Shown piece after piece: positions 1 through 5,333 of a stretch of DNA of 5,333 nucleotides (within the stretch, counting starts at the first letter, position 1; each line of letters starts with the position of its first letter). A model generated the notes under the pieces. It searched no databases, had not been told where the DNA came from, and saw only the letters and a list, made by a program, of their open reading frames with translations. The stretch comes from Nitrospiria bacterium (GTDB lineage Bacteria > Nitrospirota > Nitrospiria > JACQBZ01), in the NCBI GenBank assembly GCA_919901335.1, contig CAKKOZ010000098.1, positions 1-5,333 of the forward strand, given 5' to 3'. The position numbers and the translations under genes were made by a program.

Positions 1-812
1 ATCCCGCTGATCACGACGAGCAGCGCGCCGATAAGAAATCCCGGCGTGGCCGGTTCGGACAAAAGCCAGATTCCCATTCCGCTTCCCACGACCGCGCCGA
101 ACATGGACAGGACGCTTCCCTCGGCCGTCGTGGTGTACCGGTAGGCATGGGTCATCCAGACCTGTCCCATCATCGAGAAGACGACGACCCCGGCGAGTGG
201 TCCCAGACTTTCGACCGGCGGGAGTGTCCAGCGGCCGATTACCAGAGGAAGGCTTAAGGCCATCCCGGCGATGTTGAAGTAGTGAAAAATCGTCCAGGCC
301 GAGTCGGTCTTCCGCGATTCCTTTAATGACACGATCGCACCGCCCACCGTTATTCCCGAAGCGATCCCCATCAGATCGCCCCAGATCAGCCGGTCAAACG
401 ATGGATCCACGATCAGATAAATTCCGGCGAAGGAGGCGAGCAGGGGGATCAAAAGCCGGACCGTGAACGCCGAGCCCTGCATCCATTGGGCGTAGAGGCT
501 GGCGAAGATGGGATAGGTGTAAAGCAGGACCATGGCGTTGCTCAAACGGGTCGCGGCGATGGCATAGAAATAGAGCAGGCTGCCGATCCCACCCAGTATG
601 CCGCGTGCAAAGACCTGCCGCCGGTTGACCAGGCGGATCTCGATCCAGCCGGCGGCCATGGCGGCGCGGACGACCAGATAGCTCGCCAGAGATCGCAGGA
701 AGGCGATCTCGGCCGCGCCGGTATATTCCGAGGCGAGTTTAACGCAATAGGCCTGGATCCCGATGCAGGCCGCGGCGAGAAGCATCAGGATCATTCCGGA
801 GCGATGGGTCAT
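1..812 (-). CDS. EamA/DMT-superfamily transporter, C-terminus cut by window edge
   Basis: This is an inner-membrane permease of the drug/metabolite transporter type, probably an exporter of a small metabolite; the substrate cannot be read from the sequence. Translating the minus strand from ATG at 812 gives 270 uninterrupted residues, and the frame is still open at base 1. The protein is almost entirely hydrophobic helices in two EamA-like halves (about residues 7-137 and 145-270). Family hallmarks include an early FLRS motif (38-41), LLYTYPIFASL (96-106) closing the first half, and WLLSEPATPGFLIGALL (249-265) near the end, the usual E-P turn before the last helix. Family members are about 280-300 residues long, so only some 15-30 residues are missing. 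The start is the first ATG of the frame. It has no clear ribosome site, and M7 is an alternative. It is divergent from the TPR lipoprotein gene. Family call is firm; substrate unknown. Confidence 0.88.
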   Translation of the reverse strand, partial: MTHRSGMILMLLAAACIGIQAYCVKLASEYTGAAEIAFLRSLASYLVVRAAMAAGWIEIRLVNRRQVFARGILGGIGSLLYFYAIAATRLSNAMVLLYTYPIFASLYAQWMQGSAFTVRLLIPLLASFAGIYLIVDPSFDRLIWGDLMGIASGITVGGAIVSLKESRKTDSAWTIFHYFNIAGMALSLPLVIGRWTLPPVESLGPLAGVVVFSMMGQVWMTHAYRYTTTAEGSVLSMFGAVVGSGMGIWLLSEPATPGFLIGALLVVISG

Positions 813-821
813 GGAAGGGTT

Positions 822-850
822 AGCCTACAGAGGCGGAGCGGTTCTGTCAA
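822..850 (-). promoter_or_regulatory. Putative sigma-70 promoter for the EamA transporter
   Basis: On the minus strand there is a perfect TTGACA at 850-845, a 17-base spacer, and TAGGCT at 827-822 as a weak -10 (3 of 6 matches). Transcription would start at about 815, only a few bases before the ATG at 812. The message would then be essentially leaderless, which fits the lack of a visible ribosome site. The perfect -35 and ideal spacing support the call; the poor -10 keeps confidence low. Confidence 0.38.
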
Positions 851-869
851 TGTCCATGCCATTCCCGTC

Positions 870-898
870 TTGACACTGCCGGGGGCATCGGATAAGAT
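870..898 (+). promoter_or_regulatory. Sigma-70-type promoter of the TPR lipoprotein gene
   Basis: A perfect TTGACA -35 (870-875), a 17-base spacer and TAAGAT as -10 (893-898; 4 of 6 matches) lie just before the gene. Transcription would start at about 905, giving a leader of about 20 bases that includes AGGAG at 914-918. It probably also serves the YHS-like gene and possibly tal, since no better promoter is seen before them. Confidence 0.65.
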
Positions 899-924
899 GG
901 CCGTGATTTTAAAAGGAGAAAGCC

Positions 925-1569
925 GTGAGCCGTTTTCAGTCGTTTTTTCATGTGTTAATCCTGTCGGTCGCCGTTGCCATGCCGACGGCCTGCGGTTCGA
1001 AATCGCCCTCAGCGAATCCGTCACCCAACCCGTCCGCCGGTGCACAGCTTTCCGTTCCTCAAGCGCAGGGCGATGCGCCATTTTTAAAAAAACAGGCGGC
1101 CGCAGAACAGACTCCATCGGGGCGCGACCCCTTGATGGAGCAAGGGGCAAAATTTATGGCGGTCGTGAATCAGTATAAGCAGCGCATCGAGAAAAACCCC
1201 AAAGATCAAGACGCGCTGATGTTCATGGGCAACGCGAATTACGACATCAACCGGTTTGAGCAGGCGAAAGAGTATTACAAACGCTATCTGGAGATCGACC
1301 CGACGCATCCGGGGGTCCGGACCGATTTGGCCACGAGCTATTACCAGACCAAGGATGTTGACGCGGCCGTGCGCGAATTAAAAACCGTTCTGGCCCGGAC
1401 GCCGGAGCATGAAGCGGCGCTCTATAACCTCGGCCTGATCCTCCGTCAGGAGAAGAACGACAACCCGGGCGCGGTCAAGGCCTGGGAGATGTTGTTGAAG
1501 GCCCATCCGAACCACCCGAAGGCCGTGGAGGTCCGAAAGCAGATCGCCGAGATGAAAAAGAAGTCGTAG
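925..1569 (+). CDS. TPR-repeat lipoprotein of unknown function
   Basis: Predicted envelope lipoprotein of 214 residues acting as a protein-protein scaffold; its partner is unknown. It starts with GTG at 925, six bases after AGGAG (914-918). Residues 4-22 form a hydrophobic signal segment ending in PTAC with Cys23 as likely lipidated residue; Pro at -3 makes the lipobox imperfect. Residues 27-60 are a Ser/Pro/Ala/Gln-rich linker. Three consecutive TPR-like repeats follow: 96-129 (ending EIDPTHP), 130-163 (LATSYYQ, ending ARTPEHE) and 164-198 (ALYNLGLIL, ending KAHPNHP), then a basic C-terminal tail. Only three TPR units are present, similar in size to the TPR part of NrfG/CcmH-like cytochrome c maturation proteins, but no cytochrome genes are nearby, so I do not assign that role. 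The next gene starts 9 bases after the stop, which suggests translational coupling. TPR call is firm; lipoprotein likely. Confidence 0.85.
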   Translation: MSRFQSFFHVLILSVAVAMPTACGSKSPSANPSPNPSAGAQLSVPQAQGDAPFLKKQAAAEQTPSGRDPLMEQGAKFMAVVNQYKQRIEKNPKDQDALMFMGNANYDINRFEQAKEYYKRYLEIDPTHPGVRTDLATSYYQTKDVDAAVRELKTVLARTPEHEAALYNLGLILRQEKNDNPGAVKAWEMLLKAHPNHPKAVEVRKQIAEMKKKS

Positions 1570-1578
1570 GGGAACGCG

Positions 1579-1827
1579 ATGCGGCTTTGGGTCATTCTGG
1601 TTTTGATTTTTGTTCTCTATCTCGCGGTGAAGGTGCTGGTCGGTTTTACCTATCTGTCGAACCAGCGACGAAAACGGCGGGAGGAGTTGGGAGGGGAGAT
1701 GGTCCGCGATCCGGTCTGTGAAACTTACATTCCCAGGACCACGGCCCTTGTAAAATATTCGGACGGGCAAACGGTCTATTTCTGCAGTCAACTGTGCGTC
1801 GATGCCTATCTGAAAAAGAGCGGATAA
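1579..1827 (+). CDS. Small membrane-anchored YHS/TRASH-like cysteine protein
   Basis: An 82-residue protein with one N-terminal transmembrane helix (about residues 3-24), then a strongly basic stretch (QRRKRR, 29-34) that by the positive-inside rule would keep the C-terminal part in the cytoplasm. The C-terminal part holds DPVCETY (44-50) and, 22 residues on, YFCSQLC (67-73). Cys47, Cys69 and Cys73 match the spacing of YHS/TRASH-type treble-clef metal-binding domains (DPVC...YFCS..C). This suggests binding of a transition metal or zinc, but the function is unknown; it could equally be a structural zinc knuckle, as in the small PP0621-like proteins. The ATG follows the upstream TAG by 9 bases, and the purine-rich AGGGGA ribosome site (1568-1573) overlaps that stop codon, so the gene is very likely co-transcribed with the TPR lipoprotein. 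Despite its size, cysteine conservation and linkage make it a real gene. Confidence 0.83.
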   Translation: MRLWVILVLIFVLYLAVKVLVGFTYLSNQRRKRREELGGEMVRDPVCETYIPRTTALVKYSDGQTVYFCSQLCVDAYLKKSG

Positions 1828-1837
1828 CGTAAGAAAG

Positions 1838-1926
1838 GAGCCGGTTCGCGGCTAAGTCGCGAGAGGCTCGGGGTGTGGGGGCATCGGAGGACCAGCCGTT
1901 TTGTTCTTCCGCACGGGCCCCCACAT
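1838..1926 (+). promoter_or_regulatory. Two tandem hairpins in the leader of tal
   Basis: The 115-base spacer before tal can fold into two stem-loops. The first pairs GAGCC (1838-1842) with GGCTC (1865-1869) and, inside, TCGCG (1846-1850) with CGCGA (1858-1862) around a 7-base loop. The second pairs TGTGGGGGC (1874-1882) perfectly with GCCCCCACA (1917-1925), with a G-T pair at the base (1873/1926), then an asymmetric internal loop, then CGGAGGA (1885-1891) with TCTTCCG (1905-1911, one G-U) around a 13-base loop. Neither is followed by a T tract, so they are not intrinsic terminators. The second ends six bases before the tal ribosome site AGGAG (1932-1936). It could be a cis-regulatory leader, an mRNA-stabilising intercistronic element or a small RNA; I recognise no known riboswitch family. 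The structures are seen in the sequence; their function is inferred. Confidence 0.45.
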
Positions 1927-1942
1927 AGAATAGGAGAGCGTC

Positions 1943-2587
1943 ATGAAATTTTTTCTGGATACCGCCAACGTCAAGGAAATACAGGAAGCCGCCGCCATGG
2001 GGGTGCTGGACGGCGTGACCACGAACCCGTCGCTGGTGTCGAAGGAAGGCCGCCCGTTTCGCGCGATTCTGGAGGAGATCTGCAGGATCGTTGACGGGCC
2101 GGTCAGCGCCGAAGTGGTCAGCGTCGAGATGGAGGGGATGCTCAAGGAAGGCCGCGAGTTGGCCAAGATCCACAAGAACATCGTGGTCAAGCTCCCGACC
2201 ATTCTGGAAGGTCTGAAGGCCTGCAAGCGATTGACGGGCGAAGGCATCCGCGTCAACATGACCCTGGTTTTCTCACCCTCGCAGGCGCTGCTCACGGCCA
2301 AGGCCGGGGCGACCTTCATGAGCCCGTTCATCGGTCGGCTGGATGACATCAGCCAGTCCGGGATCGAGGTTATTCGACAAATCAAGACGATCTACGACCA
2401 TTACGGCTACGCGACCGAGATCTTGGCCGCCAGTATCCGTCATCCCATGCATGTCGTCGAGGCCGCGCTGGCCGGCGCGCATGTCGCCACGATGCCTCTT
2501 TCCGTGATCCAGCAACTGATCAAGCATCCCCTGACCGACGCGGGTCTGAAAAAATTCCTCGCCGATTGGGAACGCGTTCCGCGCTGA
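1943..2587 (+). CDS. tal: Transaldolase, TalC/small single-domain type
   Basis: Cytoplasmic enzyme of the non-oxidative pentose phosphate pathway that moves a dihydroxyacetone unit between sugar phosphates (sedoheptulose 7-phosphate plus glyceraldehyde 3-phosphate to erythrose 4-phosphate plus fructose 6-phosphate). The 214-residue length is typical of the small TalC/FSA class. The (beta/alpha)8 barrel shows FLDTAN (4-9, Asp6), VTTNPSL (25-31, Asn28), VVKLP (81-85) with Schiff-base Lys83, NMTLVFS (105-111), SPFIGRLDD (127-135) and AAS (162-164). By comparison with E. coli fructose-6-phosphate aldolase, the positions of Gln59 and Tyr131 are here Glu57 and Phe129. This is the transaldolase-type pairing, so I prefer transaldolase over aldolase. 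The ATG lies six bases after AGGAG (1932-1936). It is preceded by a structured spacer after the YHS-like gene and converges with typA. Confidence 0.93.
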   Translation: MKFFLDTANVKEIQEAAAMGVLDGVTTNPSLVSKEGRPFRAILEEICRIVDGPVSAEVVSVEMEGMLKEGRELAKIHKNIVVKLPTILEGLKACKRLTGEGIRVNMTLVFSPSQALLTAKAGATFMSPFIGRLDDISQSGIEVIRQIKTIYDHYGYATEILAASIRHPMHVVEAALAGAHVATMPLSVIQQLIKHPLTDAGLKKFLADWERVPR

Positions 2588-2628
2588 TGCGGTCCGAAAT
2601 AGGCCCTCTGGCAAGGCGCGCCGTGACC

Positions 2629-4458
2629 CTACTCGATTTTGTTTTTGGCGCGCTTGCGGTCGTGCTCGGACAGGAGTTTTTTGCGTAGACGGATCGACGC
2701 CGGCGTCACCTCGACCAGTTCATCGTCCGCGATGAACTCGATTGCCTGCTCCAGCGTCGGCCTATGCGGCGGCGTGAGGGCGATCGCCTCTTCGGCGCTG
2801 GTGGAGCGGATGTTCGTGAGGTGTTTCTTTTTGCAAAGGTTCACCACGATATCGCCCTCGCGCGAATTCTCGCCCACGATCATCCCTTCGTACAGTTTAT
2901 CGCCCGGGCTGATGAAGAGCGTGCCGCGCTCCTGAATATTGTACATCGTGTAGGGGACGGCATCGCCTTCCTCCATTGAGACCAGGACGCCGCGGTTGCG
3001 CGAAGGGATCTCGCCGCGATAGGGCTGGTAATCCAGGAACATCTGGTTTATGATGCCCGTCCCTTTGGTGTCGGTCAGGAACTCGCTGCGGTAGCCGAAC
3101 AGCCCCCGGGCCGGGATTTCAAACAGAAGATGGACCCAGCCGTTGCCGTGGTTCACCATGTTCTTCAGCTCGGCCCGTCGGGGTCCCAACCGTTCCATCA
3201 CGATTCCGACGTACGGCTCTTCAATATCGAGGTAGACCTGCTCGATCGGCTCCAGGCGCTGTCCGTTAACCTCCTTGAAAATCACCTCCGGCCGCGAGAC
3301 CGCCAGTTCATACCCTTCGCGGCGCATGTTCTCGATCAGAATGGACAGATGCAGCTCGCCCCGGCCCGAGACGCGGAAGACATCGGTGCTGTCGGTCTCT
3401 TCCACGCGCAGTGCGACGTTTGAGCGCAGTTCATTGAAAAGGCGCTCGCGGAGGTTCCGGGAGGTGACCAGCTTCCCTTCACGGCCGACGTAGGGGGAGG
3501 TGTTGACCATGAACAGCATCGAGATGGTCGGCTCGCCGATCGACAGCGCCGGCAGCGGCTCGGGACGCTCGACATCCGCGACGGTATCGCCGATCTGGAT
3601 ATTTCCCAGTCCGGCGAGGGCCACGATGTCGCCGCCGCGGGCTTCATTGATCTCGACCCGTTTTAATCCCTCGAAGCCCAGCAGGCGGGTGATCTTTCCC
3701 GTTTCGACATGACCGTCCGGCCGGACGGTCGCCACGACCTCCTGCGTCCTGATCTTTCCCCGGACGACGCGCCCCAGGCCGATCCGGCCGATGTAGTTAT
3801 CGTAATCCAGCATCGTGATCTGGAGCTGGAGCGGGGCGCTCTCATCGGCGGGCGGCGGCGGAATTTTGGACAGGATCGTCTCGAACAGGGGGATCAGATC
3901 GGTATTCGGATCCTCCAGCGTGTATTTCGCCACGCCGGTCTTGGCCGAGGCGTATACGACCGGGAAGTCCATCTGCTCGTCCGTGGCGTTCAATTCCATG
4001 AACAGGTCGAAGACGAGATTTAGAACCTCGACCGGCCGCGCGTCGGCTCGATCAATCTTGTTGATCACGACGATCGGCTTGAGGTTGAATCCCAGCGCCT
4101 TCCGCAGGACGAACCGCGTCTGGGGCATCGGGCCCTCAAAGGCGTCCACGACGAGGAGGACGCCATCCACCATCGTCATGATCCGCTCCACCTCGCCGGA
4201 GAAGTCGGCGTGGCCGGGGGTGTCCACGATATTGATCTTGTAGTCTTTATATCGGATGGCGGTGTTCTTGGCCAGGATCGTGATGCCGCGCTCCTGTTCG
4301 AGAGCGTTCGAATCCATGATCCGCTCGCCCATGATTTCGTGAGCCTTAAAGGCGCCGCCCTGCTGGAGCATGCGGTCGACCAGGGTCGTCTTTCCGTGAT
4401 CCACATGGGCGATGATCGCGATATTCCGAAGGTCGATGCGGTGCGTCATAACGGTCAT
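2629..4458 (-). CDS. typA: Translational GTPase TypA/BipA
   Basis: Ribosome-binding GTPase of the EF-G/LepA family, involved in 50S subunit assembly and in adaptation to cold and other stress. The full 609 residues match the usual family length (about 600-615). The G domain has AHVDHGKT (17-24, P loop), ERGIT (56-60, switch I), DTPGH (79-83, switch II), NKID (133-136) and SAK (171-173). An EF-Tu-like beta-barrel follows (about 205-300). Then comes the EF-G-like domain with GRGELHLSILIENMRREG (365-382), the second alpha/beta domain with PARGLFGYRSEF (449-460), and the TypA-specific C-terminus ending in a basic tail with RLRKKLLSEHDRKRA (590-604). No catalytic residue is missing. The chosen ATG at 4458 has AGGA (4473-4470) 11 bases upstream, a longish gap; the second ATG at 4449 (residue 4) is 20 bases away and less likely. 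It has its own promoter at 4531-4559. Confidence 0.97.
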   Translation of the reverse strand: MTVMTHRIDLRNIAIIAHVDHGKTTLVDRMLQQGGAFKAHEIMGERIMDSNALEQERGITILAKNTAIRYKDYKINIVDTPGHADFSGEVERIMTMVDGVLLVVDAFEGPMPQTRFVLRKALGFNLKPIVVINKIDRADARPVEVLNLVFDLFMELNATDEQMDFPVVYASAKTGVAKYTLEDPNTDLIPLFETILSKIPPPPADESAPLQLQITMLDYDNYIGRIGLGRVVRGKIRTQEVVATVRPDGHVETGKITRLLGFEGLKRVEINEARGGDIVALAGLGNIQIGDTVADVERPEPLPALSIGEPTISMLFMVNTSPYVGREGKLVTSRNLRERLFNELRSNVALRVEETDSTDVFRVSGRGELHLSILIENMRREGYELAVSRPEVIFKEVNGQRLEPIEQVYLDIEEPYVGIVMERLGPRRAELKNMVNHGNGWVHLLFEIPARGLFGYRSEFLTDTKGTGIINQMFLDYQPYRGEIPSRNRGVLVSMEEGDAVPYTMYNIQERGTLFISPGDKLYEGMIVGENSREGDIVVNLCKKKHLTNIRSTSAEEAIALTPPHRPTLEQAIEFIADDELVEVTPASIRLRKKLLSEHDRKRAKNKIE

Positions 4459-4497
4459 GTTATTTTAAATCCTTTTTCGGTTAAAGCGTCGGAGAAC

Positions 4498-4522
4498 AAA
4501 AAGCCCCAAGCGGACTTGGGGT
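4498..4522 (-). terminator. Terminator-shaped hairpin at the 5' end of the typA transcript
   Basis: Read on the minus strand, CCCCAAG (4521-4515), a TCCG tetraloop and CTTGGGG (4510-4504), extended by a wobble pair 4522/4503, are followed directly by TTTTT (4502-4498). This is the textbook shape of an intrinsic terminator. It lies between the typA promoter and its start codon. With transcription starting at about 4523-4526, the stem begins within a few bases of the RNA 5' end, so it may instead be a 5' protective stem or an early attenuator. On the plus strand it has no T tract. Confidence 0.6.
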
Positions 4523-4530
4523 CGGTCGTC

Positions 4531-4559
4531 ATCATAACAGGTTGCGGCGCTGACGTCAA
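4531..4559 (-). promoter_or_regulatory. Sigma-70-type promoter of typA
   Basis: On the minus strand, TTGACG (4559-4554; 5 of 6) is followed by a 17-base spacer and TATGAT (4536-4531; 5 of 6). The predicted start is at about 4523-4526, leaving a leader of about 65 bases before the typA ATG. This is the best promoter match in the window, and it suggests typA is transcribed on its own. Confidence 0.75.
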
Positions 4560-4634
4560 GGCTCGGTCTGAATCGCAAACGGCTCACGGTCTGCCCGGAC
4601 GCCGTCACGGAACTCAACGAAGGTCCTTTTTTAT

Positions 4635-4663
4635 TTGCAATCATGACGGGTTTCCCTTAAAAT
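4635..4663 (+). promoter_or_regulatory. Sigma-70-type promoter of the DUF2155-like lipoprotein gene
   Basis: TTGCAA (4635-4640; 4 of 6), a 17-base spacer and TAAAAT (4658-4663; 5 of 6). A T6 tract (4627-4632) just upstream could act as an UP-like element. Transcription would start at about 4670, with a leader of about 30 bases carrying GGAGG at 4690-4694. It faces away from the typA promoter; the two -35 boxes are 75 bases apart. Confidence 0.62.
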
Positions 4664-4698
4664 GCATCGAAATATTTTTTAGATTGAACGGAGGTTGG

Positions 4699-5214
4699 AT
4701 GAAACAAGTTCCGGGGGTCGTTGTCGGGTGTTTGGCCGTTGTGATTCTGATGGCGGGTTGTCAAAACAAGGAGAGCCCTCCTCCTCAACCCCAGGCCTCA
4801 CCGCCGTCCGCGCCGCAACCCGCCATGCCGACGGACATCCCTCCCATTTCGGGTGCGGCACCGACCGTGATCCCGGAAGCCCTGAGGGGAAAATGGACGG
4901 CCGTCAAGCTCCGGGTGGAAGACAAAAAGGCGGGCCAATCACAAGAGTATGTCGTGAATTTGGGGGGGGAGTTGGCGATTCCGTCATCCTCCCTGGTGGT
5001 GAAGGCGGAGGAATTCCTGCCGGATCTCAAGATCGAAGGGATGACGTTTACGACGGCCTCCAGCGAGCTGAACAACCCCGCCGTTCATGTGAGAATCCTG
5101 GACAACGGGAAAGAGGTCTTTAATGGATGGCTGTTCCAGCTCTTTCCAGCGGTGCATCCGTTTCAGCACGAGCGGTTTAATATCATCCTGCGCGACAGCG
5201 TGGCCGCCTCGTAG
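4699..5214 (+). CDS. DUF2155-like lipoprotein
   Basis: Predicted envelope lipoprotein of 171 residues, function unknown. The reading frame is open far upstream, but that part is the shadow of typA. The ATG at 4699 follows GGAGG (4690-4694) and opens a clear signal peptide: residues 6-20 are hydrophobic, ending LMAGC with Cys21 as the lipidated residue. Residues 25-56 are a Pro/Gln/Ser/Ala-rich linker. The domain from about residue 58 begins VIPEALRGKWTAVKL, followed by a Lys-rich turn and a beta-rich part. It ends with FNGWLFQLFPAVHPFQHERF (141-160), which resembles the F-x-GW-x-F...P...H signature of DUF2155 proteins; I recall this from memory and have not run a search. A run of eight G (4962-4969) encodes the LGG region; the frame is intact through the conserved end. 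It is divergent from typA and followed after 42 bases by a tRNA gene. Confidence 0.86.
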   Translation: MKQVPGVVVGCLAVVILMAGCQNKESPPPQPQASPPSAPQPAMPTDIPPISGAAPTVIPEALRGKWTAVKLRVEDKKAGQSQEYVVNLGGELAIPSSSLVVKAEEFLPDLKIEGMTFTTASSELNNPAVHVRILDNGKEVFNGWLFQLFPAVHPFQHERFNIILRDSVAAS

Positions 5215-5218
5215 GGGT

Positions 5219-5230
5219 GAACGGCCGTTC
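5219..5230. repeat. Perfect 12-base palindrome before the tRNA
   Basis: GAACGGCCGTTC lies five bases after the lipoprotein stop and 26 bases before the tRNA. It has no central loop and no following T tract, so it is not an intrinsic terminator. It could be a protein-binding site or chance. A second CGTTC/GAACG pairing (5226-5230 with 5246-5250) overlaps it. The only -10-like matches before the tRNA (TACATT 5236-5241, TTAAAT 5240-5245) lack a good -35. Confidence 0.3.
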
Positions 5231-5255
5231 GCCCGTACATTAAATGAACGACCAT

Positions 5256-5330
<75 letters not shown>

Positions 5331-5333
5331 AGA

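Noticed and set aside
486..1178. Open plus-strand frame of 230 codons
   Set aside because: It lies antisense to the EamA transporter and then runs out of frame through the TPR lipoprotein gene. Its composition is not protein-like and it has no ribosome site.
1838..1926. Signal recognition particle RNA (4.5S-like), suggested by GGGGGC/GCCCCCA ends
   Set aside because: The conserved apical GGAAGG/AGCAGCC-type motif is absent and the hairpin is too short.
1901..1931. Promoter TTGTTC-N19-TAGAAT before tal
   Set aside because: The -35 is weak, the spacer too long, and the predicted start would fall downstream of the tal ribosome site.
1873..2094. Small plus-strand frame overlapping the tal start
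   Set aside because: It is a shadow frame of tal and the hairpin leader, with no ribosome site.
2569..2580. Perfect palindrome GGAACGCGTTCC at the end of tal
   Set aside because: It lies within codons for the conserved C-terminal WERVP region and has no loop or T tract; most likely chance.
2588..2628. Bidirectional terminator between tal and typA
   Set aside because: The 41-base gap has only short GC palindromes (for example GGCGCGCC at 2615-2622) and no stable stem followed by a T tract on either strand.
3815..4243. Open plus-strand frames opposite typA, including a 142-codon one
   Set aside because: They arise from the GC-rich codon pattern of typA; none shows a recognisable domain or start signal.
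4597..4632. Possible plus-strand terminator before the T6 tract
   Set aside because: The best stem is only 4 bp (GGAC/GTCC) with a loop of over 20 bases; the T tract is better read as part of the lipoprotein promoter.
4210..4698. Long N-terminal extension of the DUF2155-like frame
   Set aside because: This part overlaps typA antisense and the promoter region. The true start at 4699 has GGAGG and opens a signal peptide.

Overview
This window looks like an ordinary chromosomal stretch of a GC-rich Gram-negative-type bacterium. Six protein genes and one tRNA gene can be supported. Two predicted lipoproteins point to an envelope with a lipoprotein pathway. Promoters match the sigma-70 pattern and ribosome sites are of the GGAG type. 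The gene mix (TalC-type transaldolase, TypA/BipA, DUF2155-like lipoprotein, small TPR lipoprotein) would fit Nitrospirota or a neighbouring deep proteobacteria-like phylum. That placement is an impression from gene content and has low confidence. I see no mobile elements, CRISPR arrays, phage genes or defence genes.

Layout, left to right. At 1-812 (minus) lies most of an EamA/DMT-type drug/metabolite exporter whose C-terminus runs off the left edge. The gap at 813-924 holds two back-to-back promoter-like elements, one per strand. The plus-strand promoter drives a TPR lipoprotein (925-1569), followed after 9 bases by a tiny membrane-anchored YHS/TRASH-like cysteine protein (1579-1827). A 115-base spacer folding into two consecutive hairpins then leads into a TalC-type transaldolase gene (1943-2587). 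These three genes may form one operon. On the opposite strand, convergent with tal after 41 bases, is the full translational GTPase typA/bipA (2629-4458, minus).

The 240-base region 4459-4698 is a divergent control region. A strong minus-strand promoter for typA (TTGACG-N17-TATGAT) is followed almost at +1 by a terminator-shaped hairpin with a T5 tract. A plus-strand promoter (TTGCAA-N17-TAAAAT) serves a DUF2155-like lipoprotein (4699-5214). A tRNA-Arg(ACG) gene at 5257-5330 closes the window, without an encoded CCA.

There is no obvious shared pathway. Transaldolase belongs to the non-oxidative pentose phosphate pathway, TypA to ribosome assembly and stress adaptation, and the two lipoproteins and the YHS protein to the envelope. 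The least explained items are the hairpin at the 5' end of the typA transcript, the double-hairpin leader of tal, and the function of the TPR-lipoprotein/YHS pair. I found no convincing evidence of a new multi-gene system.
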